A stretch of DNA of 64,000 bases from Aeromonas rivuli (GCF_000820045.1 NZ_CDBJ01000065.1:1-64000), one strand, 5' to 3'; counted from the first letter of the stretch, positions 33,379-43,518 are shown. Numbers and translations: made by a program. The notes: generated by a model from the letters alone, not told the origin.

Positions 33379-34356
33379 ATGAGCCAAGAACAACTGGTTA
33401 TGCAGGATGCAGAGTTCGATGAGGAGCTGGAGGTTGAAGAGGCTGAAGTGACAGAGACGGCGACAGCCGACACCGAGGAGTCTATCTCCGAAGAGTTGTT
33501 GGCGCCGGATCTGCACAAGGTGATGGATGCCACCCAGCTCTATCTGGGAGAGATAGGATTCTCTCCCCTGCTCACCGCCGAAGAAGAGGTCTATTACGCC
33601 CGTCGTGCCCTGCGCGGCGACAAGGCGGCTCGCAAACGCATGATTGAATCCAATCTGCGCCTTGTGGTCAAAATTGCCAGACGCTACAACAATCGTGGCC
33701 TGGTGCTGCTGGATTTGATTGAAGAGGGGAACCTCGGCCTCATCCGTGCCGTGGAAAAGTTTGACCCAGAACGGGGTTTTCGCTTCTCGACCTATGCCAC
33801 CTGGTGGATCCGCCAGACCATAGAACGGGCCATCATGAATCAGACCCGTACCATTCGCCTGCCCATTCACGTGGTCAAGGAACTCAACGTCTACCTGCGT
33901 ACCGCCCGTGAACTGTCCCACCGCCTCGACCATGAACCCACGGCCGAAGATATCGCCTTTGCCCTGGATCGCTCGGTCGCCGACGTCAATCGTATGCTCA
34001 AGCTCAACGAGAAGATCACTTCGGTCGATACCCCGATAGGTGGGGATCGTGACAAGGCGCTGCTCGATGTGCTGTCCGATGAGCGCGGCATGGGTCCCGA
34101 GCTGGAGTCCCAGGAAGATGACATGCGCAGCAGCATAGTCCACTGGCTGGAGGAGCTGAATCCCAAGCAGCGCGAGGTGCTGGCACGCCGTTTCGGTTTG
34201 CTCGGTTATGAGCCTGCCACCCTGGAAGATGTCGGGGCCGAGATTGGCCTGACCCGGGAGCGGGTTCGTCAGATCCAGGTCGAGGGCTTGCGTCGTCTGA
34301 GAGAGATCATGGTGGGGCAGGGGCTCTCTATCGAGGCGCTGTTCCGCAGCAATTAG
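33379..34356 (+). CDS. rpoS: RNA polymerase sigma factor RpoS
   Basis: RpoS is the general stress and stationary-phase sigma factor. Region 1.2 contains '[20 protein letters not shown]', region 2 '[20 protein letters not shown]' and '[20 protein letters not shown]', and region 4 '[20 protein letters not shown]'. The 325-residue length is close to E. coli RpoS (330). The N-terminus is very acidic. It lies 46 bases after nlpD, with a small CCAGAG/CTCTGG hairpin between them, and is followed by a terminator. Confidence 0.97.
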   Translation: MSQEQLVMQDAEFDEELEVEEAEVTETATADTEESISEELLAPDLHKVMDATQLYLGEIGFSPLLTAEEEVYYARRALRGDKAARKRMIESNLRLVVKIARRYNNRGLVLLDLIEEGNLGLIRAVEKFDPERGFRFSTYATWWIRQTIERAIMNQTRTIRLPIHVVKELNVYLRTARELSHRLDHEPTAEDIAFALDRSVADVNRMLKLNEKITSVDTPIGGDRDKALLDVLSDERGMGPELESQEDDMRSSIVHWLEELNPKQREVLARRFGLLGYEPATLEDVGAEIGLTRERVRQIQVEGLRRLREIMVGQGLSIEALFRSN

Positions 34357-34394
34357 CGGCGTGCCGGTGAGGGATCGCAAAGCAACAGATGCAA

Positions 34395-34420
34395 GAAGGG
34401 GCCTAATGGCCCCTTCTTCT
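34395..34420. terminator. Terminator between rpoS and tsaD
   Basis: GAAGGGGCC/GGCCCCTTC with loop TAAT is followed by TTCT. It separates the convergent rpoS and tsaD genes and can work in both directions. Confidence 0.8.
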
Positions 34421-34440
34421 ATATGTATCGCCAGCGTGAT

Positions 34441-35454
34441 TCAAACCGGCTGCAGCGTATCCAGCGGCCAGCGTGGCACTGCCTTGACCTCCAGTGGTTC
34501 AAACACGCCAGCTTTGAGTCGCTGCATGCCCGCGTAGGCAATCATGGCGCCATTATCGGTGCAGTATTCGGGGCGGGGGTAGAAGACCTCGCCCTTGAGA
34601 GTCGCCATCAAGTCGGCCAGCTGGGCGCGCAGATGGCGGTTGGCACTGACACCGCCGGCCACAACCAAGCGATTCAGCCCTGTCTCTTTCAGGGCGCGGC
34701 GACACTTGATGGCCAGGGTATCGACCACGGCATCTTCGAAGGCACGGGCGATATCGGCGCGGGTCTGCTCATCATCCCCTTGCGCGGCTATGGTGTTGGC
34801 GGCGAAGGTTTTGAGACCGGAGAAACTCATGTCGAGCCCGGGGCGGTCGGTCATGGGGCGCGGGAACTTAAAGCGCCCGGTGACGCCCTTCTCTGCCAGC
34901 CTGGAGAGCAGGGGGCCACCCGGATAATCGAGCCCCATCAGCTTGGCGGTCTTGTCGAAGGCCTCACCGGCGGCGTCATCAATGGATTCGCCGAGCAGTT
35001 GGTAACGGCCTATGCCGTCGACCCGTACCAGCATGGAGTGACCACCGGAAACCAGCAGCGCCACGAAGGGGAACTCGGGCGCCGTCTCTTCCAGCATGGG
35101 AGCCAGCAGATGACCTTCCATATGATGCACGGCGATGGCAGGTTTGCCCCAGGCCATGGCCAGGGAGCGGCCTATGGTCGCACCGACCAGAATGGCGCCG
35201 ACCAACCCGGGACCTGCGGTGTAGGCGATGCCATCGATGTCATCCTTGCCAAGGCCAGCTTCCAGCAATGCCGCCTGGATCAAGGGGATCGTCTTGCGAA
35301 CATGATCCCGGCTGGCGAGTTCGGGGACGACGCCACCGTAGTCCGCATGCAGCTTGACCTGGCTGTATAACTGATGGGAAAGGATCCCTTTTTGATCGTC
35401 GAAGATCGCGATCCCGGTTTCGTCACAGGATGTCTCTATGCCCAATACACGCAT
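34441..35454 (-). CDS. tsaD: tRNA N6-adenosine threonylcarbamoyltransferase TsaD
   Basis: TsaD transfers threonylcarbamoyl to A37 of ANN-decoding tRNAs, working with TsaB, TsaC and TsaE. The N-terminus '[20 protein letters not shown]' and the metal-binding H111 and H115 in '[14 protein letters not shown]' are diagnostic, together with '[15 protein letters not shown]'. Its 337 residues equal E. coli TsaD. It is divergent from rpsU, the conserved arrangement at the macromolecular synthesis operon. Confidence 0.97.
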   Translation of the reverse strand: MRVLGIETSCDETGIAIFDDQKGILSHQLYSQVKLHADYGGVVPELASRDHVRKTIPLIQAALLEAGLGKDDIDGIAYTAGPGLVGAILVGATIGRSLAMAWGKPAIAVHHMEGHLLAPMLEETAPEFPFVALLVSGGHSMLVRVDGIGRYQLLGESIDDAAGEAFDKTAKLMGLDYPGGPLLSRLAEKGVTGRFKFPRPMTDRPGLDMSFSGLKTFAANTIAAQGDDEQTRADIARAFEDAVVDTLAIKCRRALKETGLNRLVVAGGVSANRHLRAQLADLMATLKGEVFYPRPEYCTDNGAMIAYAGMQRLKAGVFEPLEVKAVPRWPLDTLQPV

Positions 35455-35533
35455 TGCTAAAAAATTTCACTGCTAAAATGAGACGGCTATGGTAACCTTC
35501 GCGGGTTTTTTAAACCAGAGCGATCTCTGCGGG

Positions 35534-35563
35534 TTTACTTTTATTCCCTGTCCAGAGTATAAT
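35534..35563 (+). promoter_or_regulatory. Candidate promoter of the rpsU-yqeY-dnaG-rpoD operon
   Basis: TTTACT at 35534-35539 and a perfect TATAAT at 35558-35563 are separated by 18 bases (17 if the -35 is read as TTACTT). The site lies about 70 bases upstream of rpsU. Confidence 0.75.
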
Positions 35564-35621
35564 TTCGCACCATTTTAAGACATGCTGATCGACTGATGAT
35601 CAGCTAACAATTTATCACTGA

Positions 35622-35849
<228 letters not shown>

Positions 35850-35863
35850 TTAGAGTTTCTGCC

Positions 35864-36307
35864 ATGTCTCTGAAAGATCAGCTCAAGGATCAACAAAAAC
35901 TCGCCATGCTTGCCAGAGATAAGGCTCGCTTGGGGACGATTCGTTTGCTGATGGCCGAGATAAAACAGCGTGAAATTGATTCCCGTATTGAGCTAAATGA
36001 TGAGGATATCCTCGCTGTCGTGACCAAGATGGTCAAACAGCGCCGTGATTCCATCAGCCAATATGAGGCCGCTGGTCGCCAGGATCTCGCCGATGTCGAA
36101 GCCGCCGAGATCCAGGTGCTGCAGGAGTTCCTGCCGCAGCAGCTGACCGCTGCCGAAATTGAAGCCCTGATAGTGCAAGCCATCGCCCAGAGCGGTGCTG
36201 CCGTCATGGCCGATATGGGTAAAGTCATGGCTGTCTTGAAGCCAAAAATTCAGGGACGCGCCGATGTCGGTGCCGTCAGCGCGTTGGTGAAAACCCGCCT
36301 GGCGTAA
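35864..36307 (+). CDS. yqeY: GatB/YqeY family protein
   Basis: A 147-residue protein related to the C-terminal helical domain of the GatB amidotransferase subunit. Typical segments are 'RLLMAEIKQREIDSRIEL', 'DILAVVTKMVKQRRDSI' and 'GKVMAVLKPKIQGRADVGAV'. The GatB catalytic part is absent, so it is probably a tRNA-binding or scaffolding protein of unproved role. E. coli lacks it between rpsU and dnaG, but many gammaproteobacteria carry it here. Confidence 0.9.
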   Translation: MSLKDQLKDQQKLAMLARDKARLGTIRLLMAEIKQREIDSRIELNDEDILAVVTKMVKQRRDSISQYEAAGRQDLADVEAAEIQVLQEFLPQQLTAAEIEALIVQAIAQSGAAVMADMGKVMAVLKPKIQGRADVGAVSALVKTRLA

Positions 36308-36334
36308 TAGGCAGAGCCCTTGTTGGTCGAAAGA

Positions 36335-36370
36335 AGCCGTGCTTCCCTGGGAATGCGCGGCTTTTTTTAT
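36335..36370 (+). terminator. Intra-operon terminator or attenuator before dnaG
   Basis: AGCCGTGC pairs with GCGCGGCT (one G-T wobble) around a 12-base loop, followed by TTTTTTTATTTTTT. It ends 27 bases before the dnaG ATG. E. coli has a terminator at the comparable position, which keeps primase low relative to S21. Confidence 0.8.
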
Positions 36371-36396
36371 TTTTTCTCTCATGAAACAGGATGGTT

Positions 36397-38181
36397 ATGG
36401 CAGGCCGGATCCCGCAATCTTTCATCGATGATCTGCTCGCTCGTACCGATATTGTCGAGCTGATCGACTCCCGGGTACGACTGAAAAAGGCCGGCAAGAA
36501 TTATCAGGCTTGCTGCCCCTTCCATAACGAAAAGAGCCCCTCCTTCACCGTCAGTCAGGAGAAGCAGTTCTATCACTGTTTCGGCTGTGGCGCCCATGGC
36601 AATGCCGTTGGCTTTGTCATGGAGTATGACGGCCTCGAATTCCCTGATGCCATTGATGAACTTGCCAGCATGCAAGGCATGCAGGTACCCCGCGAACAGA
36701 GTGGCAGTGGCGCTGCCGGATCCCAGCCTGCGGTCAGCAAGGATCTGTTTGAGCTGATGAACCAGATTGCCCGCTTCTATGAGAGCAACCTCAAGAGTGC
36801 GCCACAAGCGGTGGAGTACCTCAAAGGACGAGGGCTCAACGGCGAGGTGGTCAAGCGCTTCAACATTGGTTACGCCCCGGGAGATTGGGATCAGGTCAGG
36901 CGGCGTTTTGGTGCCAGTCGGGATCATGAGCAGTTGTTGATCACCGGTGGCATGCTGATCCCCCGTGACAGCGGTCCGGGCAGCTATGATCGTTTCCGCG
37001 ATCGCATCATGTTCCCCATTCGTGACAAGCGGGGCCGGGTCATCGGCTTCGGTGGCAGGGTGCTGGGGGAGGGTACGCCCAAATATTTAAACTCTCCCGA
37101 GACGCCTATCTTCCATAAGGGCCGCGAGCTGTTTGGTCTCTATGAGGTCAAGCAGGCTCATAAAGAAGTACGCCGCGTCCTGGTGGTGGAAGGTTATATG
37201 GATGTGGTGGCCCTCGGTCAGTTCGACATTGACTATGCGGTGGCCGCGCTGGGTACGGCCACCACTAGCGATCACATTCATACCCTGTTTCGCACCACGG
37301 CGGAGGTGGTCTGCTGTTACGACGGTGACAAGGCCGGACGTGAAGCAGCCTGGCGGGCGCTAGATAACGCCCTCTCTCATCTGCAGGATGGCCGTGAGCT
37401 CAAGTTTGTGTTCCTGCCCGATGGCGAGGACCCCGACTCTCTGGTGCGCCAGATAGGGAAAGAAGGCTTTGAACAGTTGCTGGATCAGGCGCAGCCTTTT
37501 GCAGACTTCATGTTTGAGCGCCTGGCCCGGGATGCGGCACTCTCCGGCGAAGCGGGCAAGTTCGAGGTGGCCAACAAGGCTGCCGAACTGATCCGTCGCG
37601 TCCCGGAAGGCTTCACTCGCGAGGGACTCATAACCCGACTCTCCAGCATGATGCGCTGGGGGGAAAACCAGCAGCGGATCACCGAACTATTCTCTCGCCA
37701 TACCCCATCCAAGGTGGAGCAGGCTAAGCCGCACCGGGGCAAGCTGACCCCTCTGCGCCGGGCACTGGCGCTCATGGTGCAATACCCAGGCATCACCGCC
37801 GAACTACCAGCCATGCCGGAGCTGGCGGGGCTCAGGTTGCAAGGCATTGGCTTTTTGCTCAAGCTGCATCAACAGATCCTGGCGCAACCCGGCATTACCA
37901 CGGGCATATTGCTCGAGCACTGGCGTGGTACGAAAGAGGGGGAGATCCTTGCCCAGCTCGCCATGCATGACTTGTTCGAAATCCAGCTCGAACGTGAGCC
38001 TGATATCCTGGGGGAGTTGCAAGACACCTTTGTCGGCTTCATCAACCAGTTCTTGAAGCAGCGGATCGAAGAGCTACAGGCTAAGGTGGCCCAGCAGGGA
38101 CTCACTGCCGAGGAGACCCAGGAGCTGATGATGTTGATCAGAGAGGTACAAAGTGAGAAAAGAAATGATATCGGGGCTTGA
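36397..38181 (+). CDS. dnaG: DNA primase DnaG
   Basis: DnaG makes RNA primers at the replication fork. The zinc-binding domain has C40, H43, C61 and C64 ('CCPFHNEKSPSF', 'HCFGCGAHGN'). The TOPRIM core includes 'VLVVEGYMDVVALGQFDIDY' and the acidic motif in 'CCYDGDKAGREAAWRALDN'. The C-terminal DnaB-binding domain ends near residue 590. ATG 36397 is preceded by AGGA five bases upstream and matches the E. coli start; an ATG at 36391 is two codons earlier. It has 594 residues (E. coli 581). Confidence 0.97.
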   Translation: MAGRIPQSFIDDLLARTDIVELIDSRVRLKKAGKNYQACCPFHNEKSPSFTVSQEKQFYHCFGCGAHGNAVGFVMEYDGLEFPDAIDELASMQGMQVPREQSGSGAAGSQPAVSKDLFELMNQIARFYESNLKSAPQAVEYLKGRGLNGEVVKRFNIGYAPGDWDQVRRRFGASRDHEQLLITGGMLIPRDSGPGSYDRFRDRIMFPIRDKRGRVIGFGGRVLGEGTPKYLNSPETPIFHKGRELFGLYEVKQAHKEVRRVLVVEGYMDVVALGQFDIDYAVAALGTATTSDHIHTLFRTTAEVVCCYDGDKAGREAAWRALDNALSHLQDGRELKFVFLPDGEDPDSLVRQIGKEGFEQLLDQAQPFADFMFERLARDAALSGEAGKFEVANKAAELIRRVPEGFTREGLITRLSSMMRWGENQQRITELFSRHTPSKVEQAKPHRGKLTPLRRALALMVQYPGITAELPAMPELAGLRLQGIGFLLKLHQQILAQPGITTGILLEHWRGTKEGEILAQLAMHDLFEIQLEREPDILGELQDTFVGFINQFLKQRIEELQAKVAQQGLTAEETQELMMLIREVQSEKRNDIGA

Positions 38182-38299
38182 TATTTGAGTGGTGGGTCCC
38201 AATATAAACATTGTTGCCCGAATCGACGGGATTAGATGCAAAAACGTATAACCGCCTGGCCCCGACAAACAAAGCGGGCAGGGGTTTCTCAGACCGACG

Positions 38300-38333
38300 C
38301 CGCAACCAGACATAGCATGTCTGGCGGTTTTCT
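38300..38333 (+). terminator. Hairpin with T-run between dnaG and rpoD
   Basis: CCAGACAT/ATGTCTGG with loop AGC, extended by CCGC/GCGG around a two-base bulge, is followed by TTTTCTATT. It lies about 70 bases before rpoD and may attenuate or process the operon transcript. Confidence 0.65.
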
Positions 38334-38402
38334 ATTAGAATTGGCTATTTGCGCACCAGCGCATTGCTCGCGCAACCTAGCAACACCAACCGGATGAGTT
38401 CT

Positions 38403-40259
38403 ATGGAGCAAACCCCGCAGTCTCAGCTTAAACTCCTCGTTGCCAAAGGTAAAGAACAGGGCTACCTGACTTATGCCGAGGTGAACGATCACCTCCCGCA
38501 AGAGATCGTTGACTCTGATCAGATCGAAGACATCATTCAGATGATCAACGATATGGGTATCCAGGTAGTGGAAAACGCACCGGATGCCGATGACCTTATC
38601 ATGGCCGAAGGCGGTACCGCCGACGAAGACGCTGCCGAAGCAGCGGCCCAAGCACTGGCCTCTGTTGAATCTGAAATTGGTCGCACAACCGACCCTGTCC
38701 GCATGTATATGCGGGAGATGGGTACCGTCGAGCTGCTGACCCGTGAAGGCGAAATCGACATCGCCAAACGGATCGAAGACGGTATCAATCAGGTACAGAG
38801 CTCAGTCGCCGAGTACCCGGAAGCCATCACCTATCTGCTTGAACAGTACGACAAATTTGAAGCCGAACAGCTGCGTCTGTCCGACATCATCTCGGGTTTC
38901 ATCGACCCTAACGAAGCCGATGATGTGGCGCCAACAGCGACCCATATTGGCTCCGAACTCAGCGAAGACGATCTCGCTGACGAAGATGAAGATGAAGATG
39001 AAGACGAAGATGAAGACGGCGACAGCTCGGACGATGAGGCGGACACAGGTCCTGATCCTGAAGTCGCTCGCGAGAAGTTTGGTGAGCTGCGTGCCCAGTA
39101 CGAAGTCACCCGCCTCTCTATCCAGAACAATGGCCGTGCCCACGACGACACCCAGGCTGCCATAGCGCAGCTGGCCGACGTATTCCGTCAGTTCCGCCTG
39201 ATGCCCAAGCAGTTCGATCGCTTGGTCAACAACATGCGCGAGATGATGGAGCGGGTGCGGATCCAGGAGCGGATCATCCTGAAACTCTGCGTTGAGCAGG
39301 CCAAGATGCCGAAGAAGACCTTCGTCGCTGCCTTCACCAACAATGAGTGCGATACCGCCTGGTTCGAATACCAGAAGCAAGCCGGTAAAGCCTGGTCGCC
39401 CCGCTTGCTCGAGATGGATGAAGACGTGCTGCGTGCCATCGGCAAGCTGCAACAGATCGAAGTCGAGACGGGTCTGTCCATCGCCCAGATCAAGGACATC
39501 AACCGTCGCATGAGCATCGGTGAGGCCAAGGCCCGCCGTGCCAAGAAAGAGATGGTTGAGGCCAACTTGCGTCTGGTTATCTCTATCGCCAAGAAGTACA
39601 CCAACCGTGGCTTGCAGTTCCTGGATCTGATCCAGGAGGGCAACATCGGTCTGATGAAAGCGGTAGACAAGTTTGAGTACCGTCGTGGCTACAAGTTCTC
39701 GACCTATGCTACCTGGTGGATCCGTCAGGCCATTACCCGCTCCATCGCGGATCAGGCCCGTACCATTCGTATCCCGGTGCACATGATCGAGACCATCAAC
39801 AAGCTCAATCGCATCTCTCGTCAGATGCTGCAGGAGATGGGTCGCGAGCCCAATCCGGAAGAGCTGGCCATGCGCATGGGCATGCCGGAAGACAAGATCC
39901 GCAAGGTACTGAAGATCGCCAAGGAGCCTATCTCCATGGAGACGCCCATCGGTGATGATGAAGACTCCCACCTGGGCGACTTCATCGAGGATACCACCCT
40001 GGCCCTGCCGGCCGATGCGGCCACCAGCGAGAGCCTGCGCAACGCGACCCGCGAAGTGCTGGCCGGTCTGACCGCCCGGGAAGCCAAGGTGCTGCGGATG
40101 CGGTTTGGTATCGATATGAATACGGATCACACGTTGGAGGAGGTCGGCAAGCAGTTCGACGTCACCCGCGAGCGTATTCGTCAGATCGAAGCCAAGGCTC
40201 TGCGCAAACTGCGTCACCCGAGCCGCTCGGAAGTGCTGCGCAGTTTCCTCGACGAGTAA
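38403..40259 (+). CDS. rpoD: RNA polymerase primary sigma factor RpoD (sigma-70)
   Basis: RpoD is the housekeeping sigma factor. Region 1.1 starts '[20 protein letters not shown]', region 2 contains '[20 protein letters not shown]' and '[20 protein letters not shown]', and region 4 ends '[20 protein letters not shown]'. ATG 38403 matches the E. coli start and gives 618 residues (E. coli 613); ATG 38394 is also in frame. The non-conserved region has a run of Asp-Glu dipeptides at about residues 198-210, encoded by a GAT/GAC-GAA microsatellite at 38983-39017. Confidence 0.98.
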   Translation: MEQTPQSQLKLLVAKGKEQGYLTYAEVNDHLPQEIVDSDQIEDIIQMINDMGIQVVENAPDADDLIMAEGGTADEDAAEAAAQALASVESEIGRTTDPVRMYMREMGTVELLTREGEIDIAKRIEDGINQVQSSVAEYPEAITYLLEQYDKFEAEQLRLSDIISGFIDPNEADDVAPTATHIGSELSEDDLADEDEDEDEDEDEDGDSSDDEADTGPDPEVAREKFGELRAQYEVTRLSIQNNGRAHDDTQAAIAQLADVFRQFRLMPKQFDRLVNNMREMMERVRIQERIILKLCVEQAKMPKKTFVAAFTNNECDTAWFEYQKQAGKAWSPRLLEMDEDVLRAIGKLQQIEVETGLSIAQIKDINRRMSIGEAKARRAKKEMVEANLRLVISIAKKYTNRGLQFLDLIQEGNIGLMKAVDKFEYRRGYKFSTYATWWIRQAITRSIADQARTIRIPVHMIETINKLNRISRQMLQEMGREPNPEELAMRMGMPEDKIRKVLKIAKEPISMETPIGDDEDSHLGDFIEDTTLALPADAATSESLRNATREVLAGLTAREAKVLRMRFGIDMNTDHTLEEVGKQFDVTRERIRQIEAKALRKLRHPSRSEVLRSFLDE

Positions 40260-40274
40260 CGACTCGCTTGCTGA

Positions 40275-40308
40275 CAAAGCCCCGCCATGCGGGGCTTTGT
40301 TTTATTTA
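40275..40308 (+). terminator. Terminator after rpoD
   Basis: ACAAAGCCCCGC/GCGGGGCTTTGT with loop CAT is followed by TTTATTTA, closing the rpsU-yqeY-dnaG-rpoD operon. Confidence 0.93.
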
Positions 40309-40373
40309 TGCCAAAGGGATCACGAACTTGCGGCCAGATTGGACAAAATGTCGCCAAGTGATTGATCTGGCTA

Positions 40374-40402
40374 TGGACTAGGACTTTTTCATCCCCTATA
40401 AT
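40374..40402 (+). promoter_or_regulatory. Promoter of the tRNA-Ile2 gene
   Basis: TGGACT at 40374-40379 and TATAAT at 40397-40402 are 17 bases apart. The stretch after the -10 is GC-rich (CCACGCCGC), as in stringently controlled stable RNA promoters. Confidence 0.75.
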
Positions 40403-40425
40403 CCACGCCGCAAAGCAATACCCAT

Positions 40426-40502
40426 GGCCCCTTAGCTCAGTTGGTTAGAGCATACGACTCATAATCGTCAGGTCCCCAGTTCAAGTCTGGGAGGGGCCAC
40501 CA
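40426..40502 (+). tRNA. ileX: tRNA-Ile2 (anticodon CAU, lysidine type)
   Basis: A 77-base cloverleaf with encoded CCA. The acceptor stem GGCCCCT pairs with AGGGGCC, the D-arm is AGCTC-AGTTGGTTA-GAGC, the anticodon loop is CTCATAA, and the T-arm is CCCAG-TTCAAGT-CTGGG. A CAU anticodon would suggest methionine. However, the acceptor stem and T-stem match E. coli ileX/ileY, whose C34 is changed to lysidine by TilS so that it reads AUA. ileX also lies next to rpoD in E. coli. Confidence 0.9.
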
Positions 40503-40508
40503 AATTCA

Positions 40509-40545
40509 GACAAAGCCGCTCATGTTGAGCGGTTTTGTCGTTTTT
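40509..40545 (+). terminator. Terminator after the tRNA gene
   Basis: GACAAAGCCGCTC/GAGCGGTTTTGTC with loop ATGTT is followed by GTTTTT. It also reads into the 3' end of the convergent TPR gene. Confidence 0.85.
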
Positions 40546-40551
40546 AGCCTC

Positions 40552-41022
40552 TCACCAACGCCTGTCCAGATCCTCGGCATAGAGTGCCATGGCGCCCTTG
40601 TACGGGGTCAGTGAAGGGTCCGCTGTACTCTGTGCAAGCAGACCGAGCAGTGCCTCGCAAGCCTCTTTATGACGCCCCTGGTTGTAATGGACCATGGCGC
40701 GAAAGGCCGTGAACTCGCTCGCCTGGGGAAACAGTGCCAAGCCCTGCTCCAGGGTGACCAGGGCCGCCTCATGCTGACCCAGGCTGCGATATGAGCTGCC
40801 GAGCCCCAGCAGGGCACCACGCAGGGAAGATCCAGCGAGTCCTAAGGTGATGGCCTGCTGATAGAGATGTATGGCCTGGGCCTCGCGCCCGAGCATGTCG
40901 TGCAGGCTGGCCACTTCATAATGCAGCTCGGCGTGTAGCGGGTGCTCGATGAGTTGCAACAGGCCGTGCTGGCGAGCTTCTTCGATCCGCCCCTCGACCC
41001 TGAGGGCTTCCAATAGTTTCAT
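40552..41022 (-). CDS. Tetratricopeptide repeat protein
   Basis: A 156-residue protein made of helical TPR-like repeats, for example 'LHYEVASLHDMLGREAQAIH', 'GLGSSYRSLGQHEAALVTLE' and 'FRAMVHYNQGRHKEACEALL'. No signal peptide is seen, so it is probably cytoplasmic. ATG 41022 has CAGGAG five bases upstream; the frame continues to 41160 without further similarity. It resembles short single-domain TPR proteins of Bacillus and gammaproteobacteria without assigned function. It is convergent with the tRNA gene and lies downstream of the amylase terminator. Confidence 0.8.
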   Translation of the reverse strand: MKLLEALRVEGRIEEARQHGLLQLIEHPLHAELHYEVASLHDMLGREAQAIHLYQQAITLGLAGSSLRGALLGLGSSYRSLGQHEAALVTLEQGLALFPQASEFTAFRAMVHYNQGRHKEACEALLGLLAQSTADPSLTPYKGAMALYAEDLDRRW

Positions 41023-41131
41023 ATGCGCTCCTGCATGGGGATGTACAGGCAGTATGCCTGCCGGTCGGCAAACAGGGAACGGTGGCCGTCTGGCTGAGGA
41101 GAGAAGAGTGATGGTGCTTGGCCCCATGAAA

Positions 41132-41158
41132 GGCCTCCTGCCCTGTGGGCAGGAGGCC
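41132..41158 (-). terminator. Hairpin after the amylase gene
   Basis: A perfect 12-bp stem, GGCCTCCTGCCC with GGGCAGGAGGCC, has a 3-base loop. On the minus strand it is followed only by TTTC, so it may act as an RNA-stabilising hairpin or a weak terminator. Confidence 0.65.
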
Positions 41159-41201
41159 ATGGGAATGCCCGAGGGTCATAGGGGCATCCTCCCTCTGCGG
41201 C

Positions 41202-43469
41202 TTACTGGGCGCTCAGGCTGTAGGTCAGGGTCTGATCGTTGAAGCGCACACGGTACTGGCCGCTGACCGGGGTGAAGATGTCAGCACCACCCTGCTCGGC
41301 CACACCATCCTTGTTGGTGTCGCCGTAGTTCTGGGTCCAGTCACCCTTGACGTCGAACTTGAAGCGCTGGTTTGCCTGGCCGTCGAAACTGACTTGCGCT
41401 TCCCACAGGTTGTCGGCGACCAACGTCATGGCCTGCGATCCCCAACCGTTGGGCGTACCACGGAACTGCAGGGTCGGCAGCACGCTGTTGTAGGCACCGT
41501 TGCCGTCAGTGACGGTCACGGTGGCGCTGGCGCTGGAAGTCAGCCCTTCGGTATCGGTGACGGTCAGGGTGATGGTATGGGTGCCCGGAATATCGAACTG
41601 GACCGTCTCAGTGGGGGCGCTGCCGCCGCTGGACCAGCTATAGCTTGCCACGCCCTCATCGTCGCGAGAGGCGGAGCCATCGAATACCACGCTCTCCCCC
41701 GTCTTGACGCTGAGGACCTTGGGCGAGAGGGCGGCCACCGGTGCCTGGTTGCTGGTGAGGGGGGTGATCGTATAGCGCAGGTCGCCTTCGCTCAGGGTGA
41801 TGCGGTAGCTGCCCGCCCCGCTGACCAGGATATCCTTGCTGCTGCCCTTGTCGGCGATGCCGTCCCCTTCATTGTCGCCGTAGTTCTCTGTCCAGTTGCC
41901 GAAGACGTCGAACTTGAAGCGCTGGGCACCGGTGGCGTCACCGCTGCCGCTCAGTGTCAGGGTGGCGGACCAGACGCGGTTGGCATCGACTGTCATGGGG
42001 GTGTTGCCCCAGGCGTTGTGGGTGCCGCGCAGGTTCATGCTGCTGAACTTGTTGCCAGGCAGGGCGGTGCCGCCGCAGGGGCTGGCCTTGGTGCAGCCGG
42101 CGATGATGGCGGCGGCCTTCATGGCTGGCACGTTCAGGCTGGCCTTGCCGCTGCCGTCGACGGTGACATAGCCCCCGCTGCAGTAGTCATTGCCACCGAG
42201 CAGGTTGCAGTACTCGCCCGCCGGCAGGCCGGTCTGCACCGAGGCCACCAGGCTGCCGCTCTCGTTGTTGATGGCGACGAAACCCTTGTCTCCCCGACCG
42301 AAGGCTATCTGGTTGTTGCCGTTATCCCACCAGTGACTGACAGCTTGCCCCTCGGTTCTGTTGTGGAACAGGGCCATGTTCATGATGGTTGGCCGGCGCT
42401 GCTCGCAGTTCCACTGGCCATCGGTGCAGGGGGGGCTGCCCGGCGCCCCCTTGTCGGTTTCATAGGTGCCCATGTTCTCGAAGCGGTAGCCCGACATCAC
42501 CTGCTTCCAGCCATAGGGCCAGGCCATCATGAAAGTGTTGGCCAGCTCATAGCGGGCACCGCTCATGAAGGTGAGCATGCCGCCGCCCCCGTGGCCGCGC
42601 TCGCGGTCGTGGTTGACCACGAAGACGAAGGCCTTGTTGGAGGGGAGCAGGCCCCAGCTCTCGCCGAGGGTCTTGAGGTTCTTGATCTGGCCGTTGAAGT
42701 TGGCGGCGAGATCCGTGCCGTATTTGAAGTCGGTGACTGTGTCTATGTAGGTGTAGCGACCCGGCTGGATGTCCGCCGATTCCCCGCCTGCACCTATCAC
42801 CTCCAGATAGGCTTTGGGGCTGCCCGCCTTGTCGAGTATGGCCTTCACCTCGCCGGGGGCCATGTGCTTGGCCGCATCGATGCGAAAGCCCGCCACGCCC
42901 CAACCCAGCAGGGTCTTCATGTAGCTGGCTATCTGATCCTGCACGTAGGGAGAGCCGGTATTGAGATCCGGCATGCCGTAGAGGGCACCGTTCCAGACGT
43001 TGTTGCTGTCGCCGTAGTTGGTGATGTCACCGCTGTGGTGGAAGTCGTTGTAGCCGAACTGGGGGTACTGATATTGCCCCGAGTGGTAGCTGCCACCGCC
43101 GGTGGCGGTCCCGGTGCCCGAGGCCAGCTGGTTGAAGACGGCGTCGGCATAGACCTTGACCCCGGCCGCATTGCAGCGGGTGATCATGCTCCTGAGCTCC
43201 GCCTCGCTGCCGCCGAAGCTGTTGAAGTTCTTGAAGCTGACGGGCTGGTAGACGGTCCACCAGACCTGGCTGCCCTGCTTGTGTTCGGCGGGCGGCGTGA
43301 TCTGGACACCACCGAATCCCTTGGGACCGAGTACGGTTTCGCACTCATTGGCGATGTCGTTGAACTTCCATTGGAACAGATGGACCATGACCCCTTCGGC
43401 GCTGGCTGTGTGGCTGAATGAGCCCAGCACCGCGGCGAGCATGGCGGTTCGAAACACTGTGTTGTGCAT
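41202..43469 (-). CDS. Secreted alpha-amylase (GH13) with PKD and two starch-binding-like modules
   Basis: A 755-residue exported enzyme that should hydrolyse internal alpha-1,4 bonds of starch. The signal peptide ends near ASA at residue 24. The GH13 catalytic residues are D198 in 'GVAGFRIDAAKHM', E223 in 'AYLEVIGAGGE' and D288 in 'FVVNHDRERGHG'. This resembles the chloride-dependent, animal-like amylases of marine gammaproteobacteria. The C-terminal half holds two homologous modules ('RGTHNAWGNTPMTVDANRVW' and 'RGTPNGWGSQAMTLVADNLW') flanking a PKD domain ('SYSWSSGGSAPTETVQFDIP'). The modules share an F-K-F-D-V-x-G-x-W-T-x-N-Y-G-D core. Regulation is unclear; inverted repeats lie upstream. 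Confidence 0.92.
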   Translation of the reverse strand: MHNTVFRTAMLAAVLGSFSHTASAEGVMVHLFQWKFNDIANECETVLGPKGFGGVQITPPAEHKQGSQVWWTVYQPVSFKNFNSFGGSEAELRSMITRCNAAGVKVYADAVFNQLASGTGTATGGGSYHSGQYQYPQFGYNDFHHSGDITNYGDSNNVWNGALYGMPDLNTGSPYVQDQIASYMKTLLGWGVAGFRIDAAKHMAPGEVKAILDKAGSPKAYLEVIGAGGESADIQPGRYTYIDTVTDFKYGTDLAANFNGQIKNLKTLGESWGLLPSNKAFVFVVNHDRERGHGGGGMLTFMSGARYELANTFMMAWPYGWKQVMSGYRFENMGTYETDKGAPGSPPCTDGQWNCEQRRPTIMNMALFHNRTEGQAVSHWWDNGNNQIAFGRGDKGFVAINNESGSLVASVQTGLPAGEYCNLLGGNDYCSGGYVTVDGSGKASLNVPAMKAAAIIAGCTKASPCGGTALPGNKFSSMNLRGTHNAWGNTPMTVDANRVWSATLTLSGSGDATGAQRFKFDVFGNWTENYGDNEGDGIADKGSSKDILVSGAGSYRITLSEGDLRYTITPLTSNQAPVAALSPKVLSVKTGESVVFDGSASRDDEGVASYSWSSGGSAPTETVQFDIPGTHTITLTVTDTEGLTSSASATVTVTDGNGAYNSVLPTLQFRGTPNGWGSQAMTLVADNLWEAQVSFDGQANQRFKFDVKGDWTQNYGDTNKDGVAEQGGADIFTPVSGQYRVRFNDQTLTYSLSAQ

Positions 43470-43518
43470 GACGATTTTCCCTTCGATCTTGTTATTGACG
43501 TGTCACTGTCTTTTGATA

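Noticed and set aside
38983..39017. GAT/GAC-GAA repeat in rpoD as a phase-variable tract
   Set aside because: It encodes the acidic non-conserved region found in all RpoD proteins; in-frame length change would be tolerated and is not evidence of switching.
40426..40502. tRNA-Met, from the CAT anticodon
   Set aside because: Acceptor and T-stem sequences and position beside rpoD match tRNA-Ile2 (ileX), whose C34 becomes lysidine.
41145..43421. 758-codon open frame opposite the amylase gene
   Set aside because: Antisense shadow of the amylase gene, which has clear catalytic motifs and a signal peptide.
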